A stretch of DNA of 29,023 bases from a virus. Made by a program: the position numbers and the translations under genes. Below are positions 14,172 to 21,620 of the stretch, in pieces (the first letter of the stretch is position 1; every line of letters starts with the position of its first letter). The stretch spans positions 1 to 29,023 of the IMG/VR virus record IMGVR_UViG_3300032240_000825. One strand, 5' to 3'. The notes under the pieces were generated by a model. It saw nothing but the letters and a program-made list of their open reading frames with translations, was not told where the DNA came from and ran no database searches.

Positions 14172-15044
14172 ATGGAAAATTTTGAAGCCCCTGCAATATC
14201 GCTTGCATCAATGGCGATGCTTGTTGAACTACGCATCAGCACATGGACTGCTCGCAAACGCGACAAGGAAACAACCGCTGACTTGAACACAGCCAAAGAA
14301 GCCGATCAGGACGCAAGCTCTGTGTACAAGTACCTCATGGCGGGCAGTGACCATCTCAGCAAAATAGAGAAGTACGCGGCGAAGTGTCGCGCGTGGAACG
14401 GCACACAGACTCTGCCGTGGATGAAAGGCATAGGCTTACTGCCGATGGAGAACTTCTTCAGCTACCGCGAGCAACTCGGTACTATGGAAGCCAACTTCAA
14501 CGCTTTAGTCGATGACTTCATATTAGCTTATCCGACGTTGGTTAGCGCCCAGGCGTTCAAACTCGGTAAGTACTTTGACGCATCAGAGTTTCCTGATGCA
14601 ACATCGTTGCCCCGCCGGTTCAAGTTTGAATACAACTTCCTACCTGTCCCAGAGAAGGGTGACTTCCGTATTCAATGCGAGGACAAAGTGCGTCAGGACT
14701 TGGCTGAGCAGTACGACAAGATGTTCAACAACAAGATGAACGAGGCTATGCGTGACCCTTGGGAGAGGTTGCACAAGATGCTGTCGAAGATGAGTGAGAC
14801 GCTGACCGACAACGAAGACGGCAAGCGTAATATCTTCCGCGACAGTCTTGTCAACAACGCACTTGAGTTGTGTGGTCTGTTGTCTGTGCTGAATGTGATG
14901 AAAGACCCAGCGCTTGAAGAAGCTCGCCGTATGCTTGAGAAAGCTATCAATGGCATCGACCCCGAAGATCTACGCAAGATACCTAGCGCTCGCGCTGAGT
15001 TGAAGCATAGCGTGGATGACATCCTCAGTAAATTCCAATGGTGA
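14172..15044 (+). CDS. DUF3150-like protein of the MoxR-VWA module
   Basis: The 290-residue product opens with a helical region (RISTWTARKRDKETTADLN), then LPWMKGIGLLPMENFFSYRE (residues about 79-98), then a helical core and KFEYNFLPVPEKGDFRI. This pattern matches DUF3150, which occurs next to CobS-like ATPases and VWA proteins in phages and plasmids. TTGGAGAAAG precedes the ATG. Its biochemical role is not known; together with the ATPase and VWA gene it would form a three-part module. Confidence 0.65.
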   Translation: MENFEAPAISLASMAMLVELRISTWTARKRDKETTADLNTAKEADQDASSVYKYLMAGSDHLSKIEKYAAKCRAWNGTQTLPWMKGIGLLPMENFFSYREQLGTMEANFNALVDDFILAYPTLVSAQAFKLGKYFDASEFPDATSLPRRFKFEYNFLPVPEKGDFRIQCEDKVRQDLAEQYDKMFNNKMNEAMRDPWERLHKMLSKMSETLTDNEDGKRNIFRDSLVNNALELCGLLSVLNVMKDPALEEARRMLEKAINGIDPEDLRKIPSARAELKHSVDDILSKFQW

Positions 15045-15048
15045 ACAC

Positions 15049-15915
15049 ATGACAAAGTTAGCAAACATTCAGATACCGGACAACCGCATCCTTGACCCGT
15101 TCTTGGAAAAGCTGGTGCACAAGCTCGCGCTAGACAATCCGCAATGGGTATTCTCTTGGAAGAAACCCAACGAGAGCGTTAACCCTTGGCCCATACAACC
15201 CAAGAAAGACGCCGAAGGTAATGTCATCAAAGCGCCGGAAGGTTTCCAGTACTTGCGGGCTGTCATCGTTACTGAGCAAGGCGAGCGGCTCGGGCGGTTG
15301 TTTACCAACCTGCGGTACTCACGAAGCGGCTCTGCGCCGGTGTATGTCGTAGAGTCGTGGCGAATTGATAGGCAGCGCGGTGATCGCAACGCTACATACA
15401 CAGAGAAGTTTGACATCGCGGTACGCAAGGCGAAGAAGAACTTTGTGCGTATGAATCACGACGAGATGATGGGTAAGGGTGAGACCGCAATACGCGATGG
15501 GCTATGGACTACCCTGCGTGAATTGAGAGAACCTATCTATCGGACATCCTTGGTTAAGGATATTGTGGGTTTACAGAAGTATGTGTTCTGTGTGGTGCGT
15601 GGCTTGCCCGTACCTGACGACATACGCCACGCAATCGAAGATGTTTTCCAGTCTGAGAAATACAAGACGCACATGTCTAACTACGAGTTGGCTAATGAGA
15701 TGGAACTCAAAACCGGCACAGTCTATGTTGTCGATGAAGGCGGGCGGTACTTGTGCAAGCGTAAGGATGAGGACGAGATCAAAGCCATGGCATTTGATGA
15801 TCTGCCCGTTCCTTGGCAAGAGCGCATCGCGGTTCTTCAACTGATGCAAGACCACGAAGTAGTGCGAGATGTAGGCTACAGACACAACTCAACTCACTTC
15901 TATATAATAGCGTAG
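15049..15915 (+). CDS. Phage protein of unknown function
   Basis: The 288-residue product includes an N-terminal basic segment, an alternating strand region (YLRAVIVTEQGERLGRLFTNL, SAPVYVVESWRIDR), an Arg/Lys-rich central helix and a C-terminal region TGTVYVVDEGGRYLCKR. It starts five bases after the DUF3150-like stop. It is the last gene of its unit; the terminator stem begins 19 bases after the stop. Not recognised. Confidence 0.8.
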   Translation: MTKLANIQIPDNRILDPFLEKLVHKLALDNPQWVFSWKKPNESVNPWPIQPKKDAEGNVIKAPEGFQYLRAVIVTEQGERLGRLFTNLRYSRSGSAPVYVVESWRIDRQRGDRNATYTEKFDIAVRKAKKNFVRMNHDEMMGKGETAIRDGLWTTLRELREPIYRTSLVKDIVGLQKYVFCVVRGLPVPDDIRHAIEDVFQSEKYKTHMSNYELANEMELKTGTVYVVDEGGRYLCKRKDEDEIKAMAFDDLPVPWQERIAVLQLMQDHEVVRDVGYRHNSTHFYIIA

Positions 15916-15934
15916 ATATATAAAACCCCCTCTT

Positions 15935-15961
15935 GACCCGCCTATGTGCGGGTCTTTTTTT
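15935..15961 (+). terminator. Rho-independent terminator
   Basis: GACCCGC (15935-15941), loop CTATGT, GCGGGTC (15948-15954), then seven T residues. It ends the MoxR-VWA unit. Confidence 0.95.
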
Positions 15962-15965
15962 GCCT

Positions 15966-15994
15966 GAACAAACCGACACAATGTCGATATGTTC
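15966..15994. promoter_or_regulatory. Dyad element copy 8
   Basis: GAACAAACCGACA, spacer CAA, TGTCGATATGTTC. It lies between the terminator and the next promoter, 30 bases upstream of that promoter's -35 box. It is the last copy; none was seen downstream. Confidence 0.85.
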
Positions 15995-16020
15995 GGATAT
16001 AGTAATTACCCCTATAAAAA

Positions 16021-16053
16021 AGACTTGACAAAGTCTAAAGCTACCCTTATATT
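16021..16053 (+). promoter_or_regulatory. Sigma-70 promoter with dyad over the -35
   Basis: TTGACA (16025-16030), 17-base spacer, TATATT (16048-16053). The -35 sits in the palindrome AGACTT-GACA-AAGTCT (16021-16036). The 15 bases ACTTGACAAAGTCTA recur exactly at the promoter at 23411. It drives the replication unit beginning at 16075. Confidence 0.85.
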
Positions 16054-16074
16054 AGAGTCTCAAAGGGGAGAGAC

Positions 16075-16416
16075 ATGGGCATAACACCAGAAAGAAAAGT
16101 AAAAAACCAATGCGTCGAGATACTCAAGAAGCACGGCGCTTACTATTTTTTCCCAGCCGCTAACGGGCTAGGCCGCGCAGGTATACCTGACATCATAGTC
16201 TGTTTATATGGATACTTTCTTGCCGTCGAATGCAAAGCGGGCAAGGGAAAAACAACTGCACTACAAGACCGAGAACTGCAACGCATCCGCAACGCGGGCG
16301 GTGTAGCTCTTGTGATAAACGAATACAACATGGAAGAGTTGGAGAATGTATTGCAGGGTATGCACAGCTATAACACAAACGATCTGCTGAGAAACTTATT
16401 AGGAGAGAAGAAATGA
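16075..16416 (+). CDS. VRR-NUC nuclease domain protein
   Basis: The 113-residue product is a stand-alone VRR-NUC nuclease of the PD-(D/E)XK superfamily: GIPDIIV (D39), AVECKAG (E52, K54), LQDRELQRI (Q64) and the end strand GGVALVIN. Such small domains occur in phages, often beside DNA helicases or polymerases, and related Holliday-junction or flap cutting is plausible. GGGGAGAG precedes the ATG. First gene of the replication unit. Confidence 0.9.
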   Translation: MGITPERKVKNQCVEILKKHGAYYFFPAANGLGRAGIPDIIVCLYGYFLAVECKAGKGKTTALQDRELQRIRNAGGVALVINEYNMEELENVLQGMHSYNTNDLLRNLLGEKK

Positions 16417-16814
16417 AACTTACTGAGAAGATACTTCGCCGCCCACTGCCCGATCAACTCAAAGCTTTGCTTGAAAAGTTTGACGGAGACTTTGATGCCA
16501 GTCACCTAAGAGCGCTTAAAAATTTGGCAGATGAACCGAGCTTTACGCGGTACGAACAATTTATGTTGAAACGCACTTACAAAGATGCGCGGATGAAACT
16601 TGACCGCGATCACGCCTTAAACACTGCTATGTCGGTGGTGCTCAACTTAAAGGAAGGAGACCAACATTCGGGGTGGTATAGCAATCCTGCTCAGCAAATT
16701 ACTAATCCTTATCCAGCGATGCCAGCGAGTTTGTACCAACAGCATTTAGATGCGACGAAAGCCCGTGCGATTAAGCAAGATATAGAACGCCGGATGATGG
16801 GGATGCCCCTTTGA
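16413..16814 (+). CDS. Protein of unknown function before the polymerase
   Basis: The 133-residue product is helical and charged (MKLTEKILRRPLPDQLKALLEKFDGDFDASHLRALKN...) with a C-terminal Lys/Arg helix (TKARAIKQDIERRMMGMPL). It overlaps the nuclease stop by ATGA and the polymerase start by TTGA, so all three are coupled. AGGAGAGAAG precedes its ATG. Unrecognised. Confidence 0.8.
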   Translation: MKLTEKILRRPLPDQLKALLEKFDGDFDASHLRALKNLADEPSFTRYEQFMLKRTYKDARMKLDRDHALNTAMSVVLNLKEGDQHSGWYSNPAQQITNPYPAMPASLYQQHLDATKARAIKQDIERRMMGMPL

Positions 16815-18640
16815 TAACCATTGACTTTGAGACTTACTACGCCGCAGACTACAGCCTCACCAAGCTGACGACTGAGGAGTATGTGCGCGACTCACGCTTT
16901 CAAGTTGTGGGCGTAGCGGTCAAGGTGAACAACGAGCCAACAGAATGGTTCACGGGTGACATGGAGGAGACCGCTGAGTGGTTGGCGGGCTTTGATTGGG
17001 ACAGCCACTTCGTGTTAGCCCATAACGCTATGTTTGATGCGGCCATTCTGACATGGGTGTTTGGGCAGAAACCCAAGGCATGGCTGGATACGCTGTCTAT
17101 GGCTAGGGCAATACTTGGTACACAGGTGGGCGGCAGTTTGGCTAAGTTGGTAGAGCACTTTGGGTTAGGTGCAAAGGGTTTTGAAGTTAACGATGCCAAG
17201 GGGTTGAGAAGAGAGGACTTTGGCGCACAACAGTTGGCGCAGTATGGTGAGTACTGCAAGAACGATGTGGAGTTGACCTACAAGTTGTTCAAAGAACTTG
17301 ATGCGACATTCCCAGTGAGAGAAAAGCGTCTCATAGACATCACTATCCGGATGTTCAGCGACCCTCTGCTTGAACTGGATACGCAAAAATTGGAAGAGCA
17401 TTTGTCAGCGGTTCGTGAGCGCAAGGACAAATTGTTTACTGATTCTGGGATAACAAAAGAAGTCTTGAATAGTTCAGCCAAGTTTGCTCAGTTGCTTGAG
17501 TCTTATGGTGTGAAACCGCCCATGAAGCCAAGCCCCGCAGACCCTGAGAAGTTTATCTATGCGTTTGCCAAAAGCGATCAGGACTTCCTGCACTTACTGG
17601 GTCACCCCAACGAAGCTGTGCAAGCTATCGTGGCGGCAAGGATTGGCGCGAAGTCTACGCTTGAAGAAACACGGACTGAGCGTTTCATTGAGATCTCCCG
17701 TAGAGGGCATATCTGTGGGTCGCTTCACCGTCTACCTATTCCCTTGAAATACTACGCCGCGCATACAGGGCGGTGGGGCGGGTCTGACAAAGTTAACTTG
17801 CAGAATCTTCCGAGCCGTGGCGCAGAGGGCGGCAAGCTCAAGCGTTGTATCGTTGCGCCCAAAGGCCATGTCATCATTGACTGTGACTCATCTCAGATTG
17901 AAGCTCGGGTGCTTGCGTGGTTGGCGGGCGAGACGTATCTGTTGGATTTGTTTCGTCAGAAAGCCGACGTGTACAAACACATGGCGTCCGCAATCTATGG
18001 TGTGATAGAAGAGTCGGTTGACGCAGAGCAACGGTTCATTGGCAAGACCACCGTACTTGGCGCGGGGTACGGCATGGGTGGGGAAAAGTTTCAAGCTCAG
18101 TTGGCCAACATGGGTAAGGACTTAGACATCGACACTTGCCGCTTCATTATCAAGCAGTATCGTGGCGTGAATCGCCGTATTGCTGAGTGGTGGAATCATT
18201 TGAACTTGGTGTTAACAGCGATTGCGGCCAACAAACCAGTGCAGGTAGATTCGGTAGGGCTGATGGAGACTTCTCCATTCACAGGAATCCCATTACCCAA
18301 TGGTCTGTTTCTCAACTATCCTGAGTTGCAACGCAATGCTGGCGGGCAATTCACTTATCAAACACGCAGCGGGCCAAACAAAATCTACGGGGGCAAGGTG
18401 GCTGAGAACCTATGCCAAGCCGTTGCTCGTTGTGTCATTGGTGAGCAGATTATCCAAATTGAAAAACGCTACAGGGTTGTGCTGACTGTGCATGACGCTG
18501 TGGCTTGCGTAGTACCAGAGAACGAGGCTAACGAAGCTCGGGCTTACATTGAAGAATGTATGCGTACATCACCCCCTTGGGCTTTAGACCTGCCGCTTAA
18601 TTGCGAATCAGGAATGGCGAGGAACTATGGCGACTGCTAG
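16811..18640 (+). CDS. polA: Family A DNA polymerase with proofreading exonuclease
   Basis: The 609-residue product replicates phage DNA. The 3'-5' exonuclease is complete: DFE (D5, E7), AHNAMFD (N72, D76) and YCKND (Y148, D152). Polymerase motif A is DSSQIEAR (D359; another Asp at 357), motif B RFIGKTTVLGAGYG (R408, K412) and motif C VHD (H561, D562). The residue matching E. coli Phe762 is leucine (L416). No 5'-nuclease domain is present, as usual for phage enzymes. The start is TTG at 16811: the exonuclease motif begins four residues in and no ATG lies upstream in frame. TTGA overlap couples it to the previous gene. The usual Tyr of motif A (DYSQIE) is Ser. Confidence 0.95.
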   Translation: MITIDFETYYAADYSLTKLTTEEYVRDSRFQVVGVAVKVNNEPTEWFTGDMEETAEWLAGFDWDSHFVLAHNAMFDAAILTWVFGQKPKAWLDTLSMARAILGTQVGGSLAKLVEHFGLGAKGFEVNDAKGLRREDFGAQQLAQYGEYCKNDVELTYKLFKELDATFPVREKRLIDITIRMFSDPLLELDTQKLEEHLSAVRERKDKLFTDSGITKEVLNSSAKFAQLLESYGVKPPMKPSPADPEKFIYAFAKSDQDFLHLLGHPNEAVQAIVAARIGAKSTLEETRTERFIEISRRGHICGSLHRLPIPLKYYAAHTGRWGGSDKVNLQNLPSRGAEGGKLKRCIVAPKGHVIIDCDSSQIEARVLAWLAGETYLLDLFRQKADVYKHMASAIYGVIEESVDAEQRFIGKTTVLGAGYGMGGEKFQAQLANMGKDLDIDTCRFIIKQYRGVNRRIAEWWNHLNLVLTAIAANKPVQVDSVGLMETSPFTGIPLPNGLFLNYPELQRNAGGQFTYQTRSGPNKIYGGKVAENLCQAVARCVIGEQIIQIEKRYRVVLTVHDAVACVVPENEANEARAYIEECMRTSPPWALDLPLNCESGMARNYGDC

Positions 18641-18905
18641 AGAATCACACATGAAGAGCATCAAACGGCTCATGGAAGTTGGCAAGCTGTACAAAGATGG
18701 CGTTCCAGTTGTGGAGATCGCCAAACAATATGGTGTATCAACCACACGGGTATATGACTTAATTAGAGAGTTTAATTTCATTACTTCTGTGGAGCAGTTC
18801 AGATACCGCAGATATCAATTTTCGCACTATATGAAGAAAGAAGAATCGAAAGAACTTATGCACATCAAAGACTGGCTTGAATTTTTAACAGAGGAAACTA
18901 AATGA
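18627..18905 (+). CDS. Small helix-turn-helix protein
   Basis: The 92-residue product has VVEIAKQYGVSTTRVYDLIREF (residues about 28-49), a good helix-turn-helix of the resolvase/sigma-like kind, followed by a basic stretch and an acidic C-terminus. GAGGAACT precedes the ATG, which overlaps the polymerase end by 14 bases. The next gene overlaps by ATGA. Probably a DNA-binding regulator or accessory replication factor. Confidence 0.8.
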   Translation: MATARESHMKSIKRLMEVGKLYKDGVPVVEIAKQYGVSTTRVYDLIREFNFITSVEQFRYRRYQFSHYMKKEESKELMHIKDWLEFLTEETK

Positions 18906-19579
18906 CAAAACCTATCACATGGTCGTACAGCAGTTTGTCGTTGTACCAGCAGTGCCCGAAGAAGTACTACCACCTCAAAGTGGTCAAGGACATCAAAGAG
19001 CCATTGAGCGAAGCTATTACTTTTGGTAATGAGATTCACAAGATCGCTGAAGAATACGTTGGTAAAGGTATTCCTATTCCTGAGAAGTACAACCACATAG
19101 AACCAGCTCTCAAATCACTGAGAGACATGCCCGGGAGAAAACTTTGCGAGAACAAGCTGGGGCTTACCGCTGAGTTGGAGCCATGTGGGTTCTTTGATAA
19201 GAACGTATGGTGGCGTGGCGTTGCTGACATCATTATTCTGCAAGGAGATACTGCCCTGACTGTGGACTACAAGACGGGCAAGTCGAGCAAGTATGCAGAG
19301 TTAAAACAGCTTGAGATTGTGTCCCTTGCGATATTCAAGCACTTCCCAGAAGTAAAGAAAGTCAAAGCGGGCTTGATGTTCCTGTTCGCCGACGACTTCA
19401 TAAAGACTGCTTATCTGGCTGATTCACAACAAGAACTGTGGGGCAGTTGGATTTCAGATGTTGGTCAGTTGCAGGCTTCCGTAGAAAACAATATGTGGAA
19501 TCCTAAACCCAACTTTACATGTCGTGGCTGGTGCCCAGTCACATCTTGCGATCACAATGAAGGAGAGAGAAATGGCTAA
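18902..19579 (+). CDS. PD-(D/E)XK nuclease with four-Cys Fe-S type signature (RecB/Cas4-like)
   Basis: The 225-residue product carries the RecB-family nuclease motifs: GNEIH (H46), ADI (D109), VDYKTGK (D122, K124) and Q136. Cysteine C18 (YQQCPKKYY) and the C-terminal C207, C211 and C216 (CRGWCPVTSC) match the split arrangement that holds a 4Fe-4S cluster in AddB- and Cas4-type nucleases. No CRISPR array is present. In phages such nucleases process DNA ends in recombination. The ATG overlaps the previous stop. Metal cluster binding is inferred. Confidence 0.85.
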   Translation: MTKPITWSYSSLSLYQQCPKKYYHLKVVKDIKEPLSEAITFGNEIHKIAEEYVGKGIPIPEKYNHIEPALKSLRDMPGRKLCENKLGLTAELEPCGFFDKNVWWRGVADIIILQGDTALTVDYKTGKSSKYAELKQLEIVSLAIFKHFPEVKKVKAGLMFLFADDFIKTAYLADSQQELWGSWISDVGQLQASVENNMWNPKPNFTCRGWCPVTSCDHNEGERNG

Positions 19580-20144
19580 AAAATTAAGTAGAGCAGAGAA
19601 GATTCGTCGTTACCTTACAGCAAATCCCAACATGCCAATAAAAGATGTTGCAAAAAAGTTTGATACGACTTACCAGATCGTGTACATGGTTAGGAAAGCA
19701 ATGCCAAAAAAGGTTACGCTGACTGCAACCGAGGCAATGTTGGCTAAAAAGATTGGCGTAACTACAGAGGAATACGCAAAAGAAAAGGTGAAGTTGAAGG
19801 GCCGCAAACCACGAAGCAAGCCAGTGGAAACGCTACCTATACCCGAAGCAAAGGATGGATACGAATATCGTTGGGTAAACACAAACGCTCTGAGTGAAGA
19901 TGCCAAGGATGCGTTGGCCTCCAAGTTAATCACGATGGAAGAGCCAGTAAATGACCCAGTTAATAACCCATATCATTACACTGTGGGTGGTATAGACACT
20001 ATCGACTTCATCGAGGCGAAAGGTTTATCCTATCACTTGGGTAATGCAATAAAGTACATCAGTCGGTCTTATCACAAGGGTAACCGTAGACAGGATTTAG
20101 AAAAAGCTGTTTGGTATATCAACCGTGAATTAAGCAGGTTCTAA
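19572..20144 (+). CDS. HTH protein with C-terminal DUF3310-like domain
   Basis: The 190-residue product has an N-terminal helix-turn-helix (residues about 10-45, NMPIKDVAKKFDTTYQIVYMVRK) and a C-terminal DUF3310-like domain (about 127-188) recognised by NDPVNNPYHYTVGGIDTIDFIEA and the helical NAIKYISRSYHKG..EKAVWYINREL. DUF3310 is common in phages and is of unknown function, often near nucleotide metabolism genes. GGAGAGAGAA precedes ATG 19572. The coupled HTH suggests the pair bind DNA and a small molecule or nucleotide; this is inference. Confidence 0.8.
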   Translation: MAKKLSRAEKIRRYLTANPNMPIKDVAKKFDTTYQIVYMVRKAMPKKVTLTATEAMLAKKIGVTTEEYAKEKVKLKGRKPRSKPVETLPIPEAKDGYEYRWVNTNALSEDAKDALASKLITMEEPVNDPVNNPYHYTVGGIDTIDFIEAKGLSYHLGNAIKYISRSYHKGNRRQDLEKAVWYINRELSRF

Positions 20145-20145
20145 G

Positions 20146-20364
20146 GTGAAGACGATCATCCATGTGAATCAACACGTCATCAAAGCCAACGCAAAGAATG
20201 GCACGAACGAACCTGTGCTGACGGTTAAGGACTATAAAAGCAACAGATACGCCCATGCTGTAGACATTAAAGGCGCAAGTCGCATTGTGTATAGCCCCGA
20301 CAAACCGCTGTCATGCGGTGCAAAGGTATGGATTGAAACTGAATCTGAAGTGGAGGTGATGTGA
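20146..20364 (+). CDS. Small conserved-looking phage protein, GTG start
   Basis: The 72-residue product (IIHVNQHVIKANAKNG, then PVLTVKDYKSNRYAHAVDIKG and LSCGAKVWIETES) looks like a beta-rich domain that I have seen as a common unassigned small protein in phages. The start is GTG at 20146; no ATG is available. The ribosome site is weak (AGCAGG). The stop overlaps the next ATG. Confidence 0.7.
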   Translation: MKTIIHVNQHVIKANAKNGTNEPVLTVKDYKSNRYAHAVDIKGASRIVYSPDKPLSCGAKVWIETESEVEVM

Positions 20365-20495
20365 TGTTAGAAATGATTGCAAGTATTTTGCTAACAGCGG
20401 CGCTGTTGGCACTAGGCGCTATTCTGTTTGTGTTTGTATGCGCCATGATTGGTTGGATGATTTACACGACACAGAATGGAGGCGATGATGACTGA
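20364..20495 (+). CDS. Tiny single-span membrane protein
   Basis: The 43-residue product consists almost wholly of one hydrophobic helix (ASILLTAALLALGAILFVFV) and a short polar tail ending in DDD. GGAGGTGATG lies before its start. It shares bases with the stops and starts of both neighbours. It could be a membrane effector, but nothing specific can be said. Confidence 0.6.
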   Translation: MLEMIASILLTAALLALGAILFVFVCAMIGWMIYTTQNGGDDD

Positions 20496-20856
20496 ATCAA
20501 GATACATAGACCCCGAGGACGAAGCGTTCAACGAGATTGAGCGCCAAGCAAAGCAGAGGAAGGAAGCTGTGAAGGCAACGATTAGCAGGGTGACTGACAC
20601 TTGTGAGAAACACTGTGAAGCCACGGCGTTCAAGATTGCGATAAAGAATTTGGAACATGACGTTGCAAAACTCAAAGCAGAGCGTGACGAAATCTATGCA
20701 CTGCTTGGGTCAGCGCATCTTGAACTGCGACAGAACCTTGAGTACGGATACAACCGCAACACAATCAAGTCAACGCTTATCAGCGTAGGTCAATACGCAC
20801 CCAAGCTGAAAGCCAAGATGGATGAGTTGCAAGCCAAGATGGGAGAGAAGTTATGA
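20488..20856 (+). CDS. Coiled-coil protein, unknown function
   Basis: The 122-residue product is a long charged helix bundle with two cysteines (DTCEKHCEA) and a C-terminal KLKAKMDELQAKMGEKL. ATG 20488 is preferred to 20476 because GGAGG at 20478-20482 would serve it. It overlaps the membrane gene by 8 bases. Unrecognised. Confidence 0.75.
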   Translation: MTESRYIDPEDEAFNEIERQAKQRKEAVKATISRVTDTCEKHCEATAFKIAIKNLEHDVAKLKAERDEIYALLGSAHLELRQNLEYGYNRNTIKSTLISVGQYAPKLKAKMDELQAKMGEKL

Positions 20857-21002
20857 CACGCAAAGTTTGGTACACAACCGATGACTATGGGACGCTATGG
20901 CGGTTTGTTGAAACAGCATCAGGCGTTAGGTTTTGGTGGGATGCCATCCACGAAACAGCGATGATGAAGATTCTTGGGTATACACAATGGGAGAAGCTAT
21001 GA
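20853..21002 (+). CDS. Tiny aromatic-rich protein, unknown
   Basis: The 49-residue product (MTRKVWYTTDDYGTLWRFVETASGVRFWWDAIHE...) is rich in Trp/Tyr. GGGAGAGAAG precedes the ATG. Both ends overlap neighbours (ATGA type). Composition and position support translation, nothing more. Confidence 0.65.
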   Translation: MTRKVWYTTDDYGTLWRFVETASGVRFWWDAIHETAMMKILGYTQWEKL

Positions 21003-21163
21003 CATTCCAAGAATGGGTCAAGGCATTGCCCGAAGCGGAGAGGGCAAAGTTTTTCCGGCAAATCATGGCAGTCGTTGACGCAGGGCGTTTGGCTGGAGTG
21101 CCGCCCGAAAAATTGGCAAAAATGTACGCAGACACGTATAAGCAAGTGGAGAAGAACACATGA
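20999..21163 (+). CDS. Small helical protein, unknown
   Basis: The 54-residue product (MTFQEWVKALPEAERAKFFRQIMAVVDAGRLAGVPPEKLAKMYADTY...) looks like a three-helix domain. It overlaps the preceding and following genes by ATGA. No family is recognised. Confidence 0.65.
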   Translation: MTFQEWVKALPEAERAKFFRQIMAVVDAGRLAGVPPEKLAKMYADTYKQVEKNT

Positions 21164-21321
21164 TTGAACAAATTAAAACATTTTTTGGGAAGCTGCGAGG
21201 TATCCGTGGCGACCGCAGAGTGGTAGTAGAGGAAGGCTTAATTTGGAAATGCACCAAGTGCCACTTTATTTTTTTAACCAAGGAAGAAGGAGAGAAGCAT
21301 GATAGTGAAAACCATTGTTGA
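21160..21321 (+). CDS. Tiny zinc-finger-like protein (CCHH/C arrangement)
   Basis: The 53-residue product has CTKCHFIF (C31, C34) followed by HDSENHC (H47, H52, C53), a spacing that resembles a C2H2 finger. The N-terminus is basic (KLRGIRGDRR). It is linked by overlap to its neighbours. A nucleic-acid-binding role is inferred. Confidence 0.6.
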   Translation: MIEQIKTFFGKLRGIRGDRRVVVEEGLIWKCTKCHFIFLTKEEGEKHDSENHC

Positions 21322-21475
21322 GAACGAGGATGGCACTATGACCATCACTTGTGAATTTACCCCAGCCGAAGTACGTGCTTTGGTTGAGGTTGGAGTATTG
21401 AAATTGTTCAAAGATTACTTAAATGAACACGCACCATTCCATCAGGAGCAAATAGATGCCAAGACCGAAAAGTGA
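21299..21475 (+). CDS. Small protein, unknown
   Basis: The 58-residue product (MIVKTIVENEDGTMTITCEFTPAEVRALVEVGVLKLFKDYL...) is a strand pair followed by helices. AAGGAGAGAAGC, a strong ribosome site, precedes ATG 21299, which lies 23 bases inside the preceding gene. The C-terminal 20 bases overlap the next gene. Confidence 0.65.
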   Translation: MIVKTIVENEDGTMTITCEFTPAEVRALVEVGVLKLFKDYLNEHAPFHQEQIDAKTEK

Positions 21476-21620
21476 ATTGACGAAAAGCGGTAAAGCTATA
21501 GGTATTCGAGTGACTCAAAGTGAGTTTGAAGAATACATGAAATTAGGTGGGGGCAAATGGATAAGAAAACTTTTACAGGAAAGTAGAGACAAAAGGAAAG
21601 CAAGTGACAGAACTAATTGA
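21456..21620 (+). CDS. Tiny basic protein, ribbon-helix-helix-like
   Basis: The 54-residue product (MPRPKSELTKSGKAIGIRVTQSEFEEYMKLGGGKWIRKLLQES...) is basic, with a short strand then helices, resembling a ribbon-helix-helix or HTH fragment. ATCAGGAGCAAATAG gives a good ribosome site. It overlaps both neighbours. Confidence 0.6.
   Translation: MPRPKSELTKSGKAIGIRVTQSEFEEYMKLGGGKWIRKLLQESRDKRKASDRTN

Noticed and set aside
5699-15994. CRISPR array
   Set aside because: The repeats are kilobases apart and palindromic, without regular spacers.
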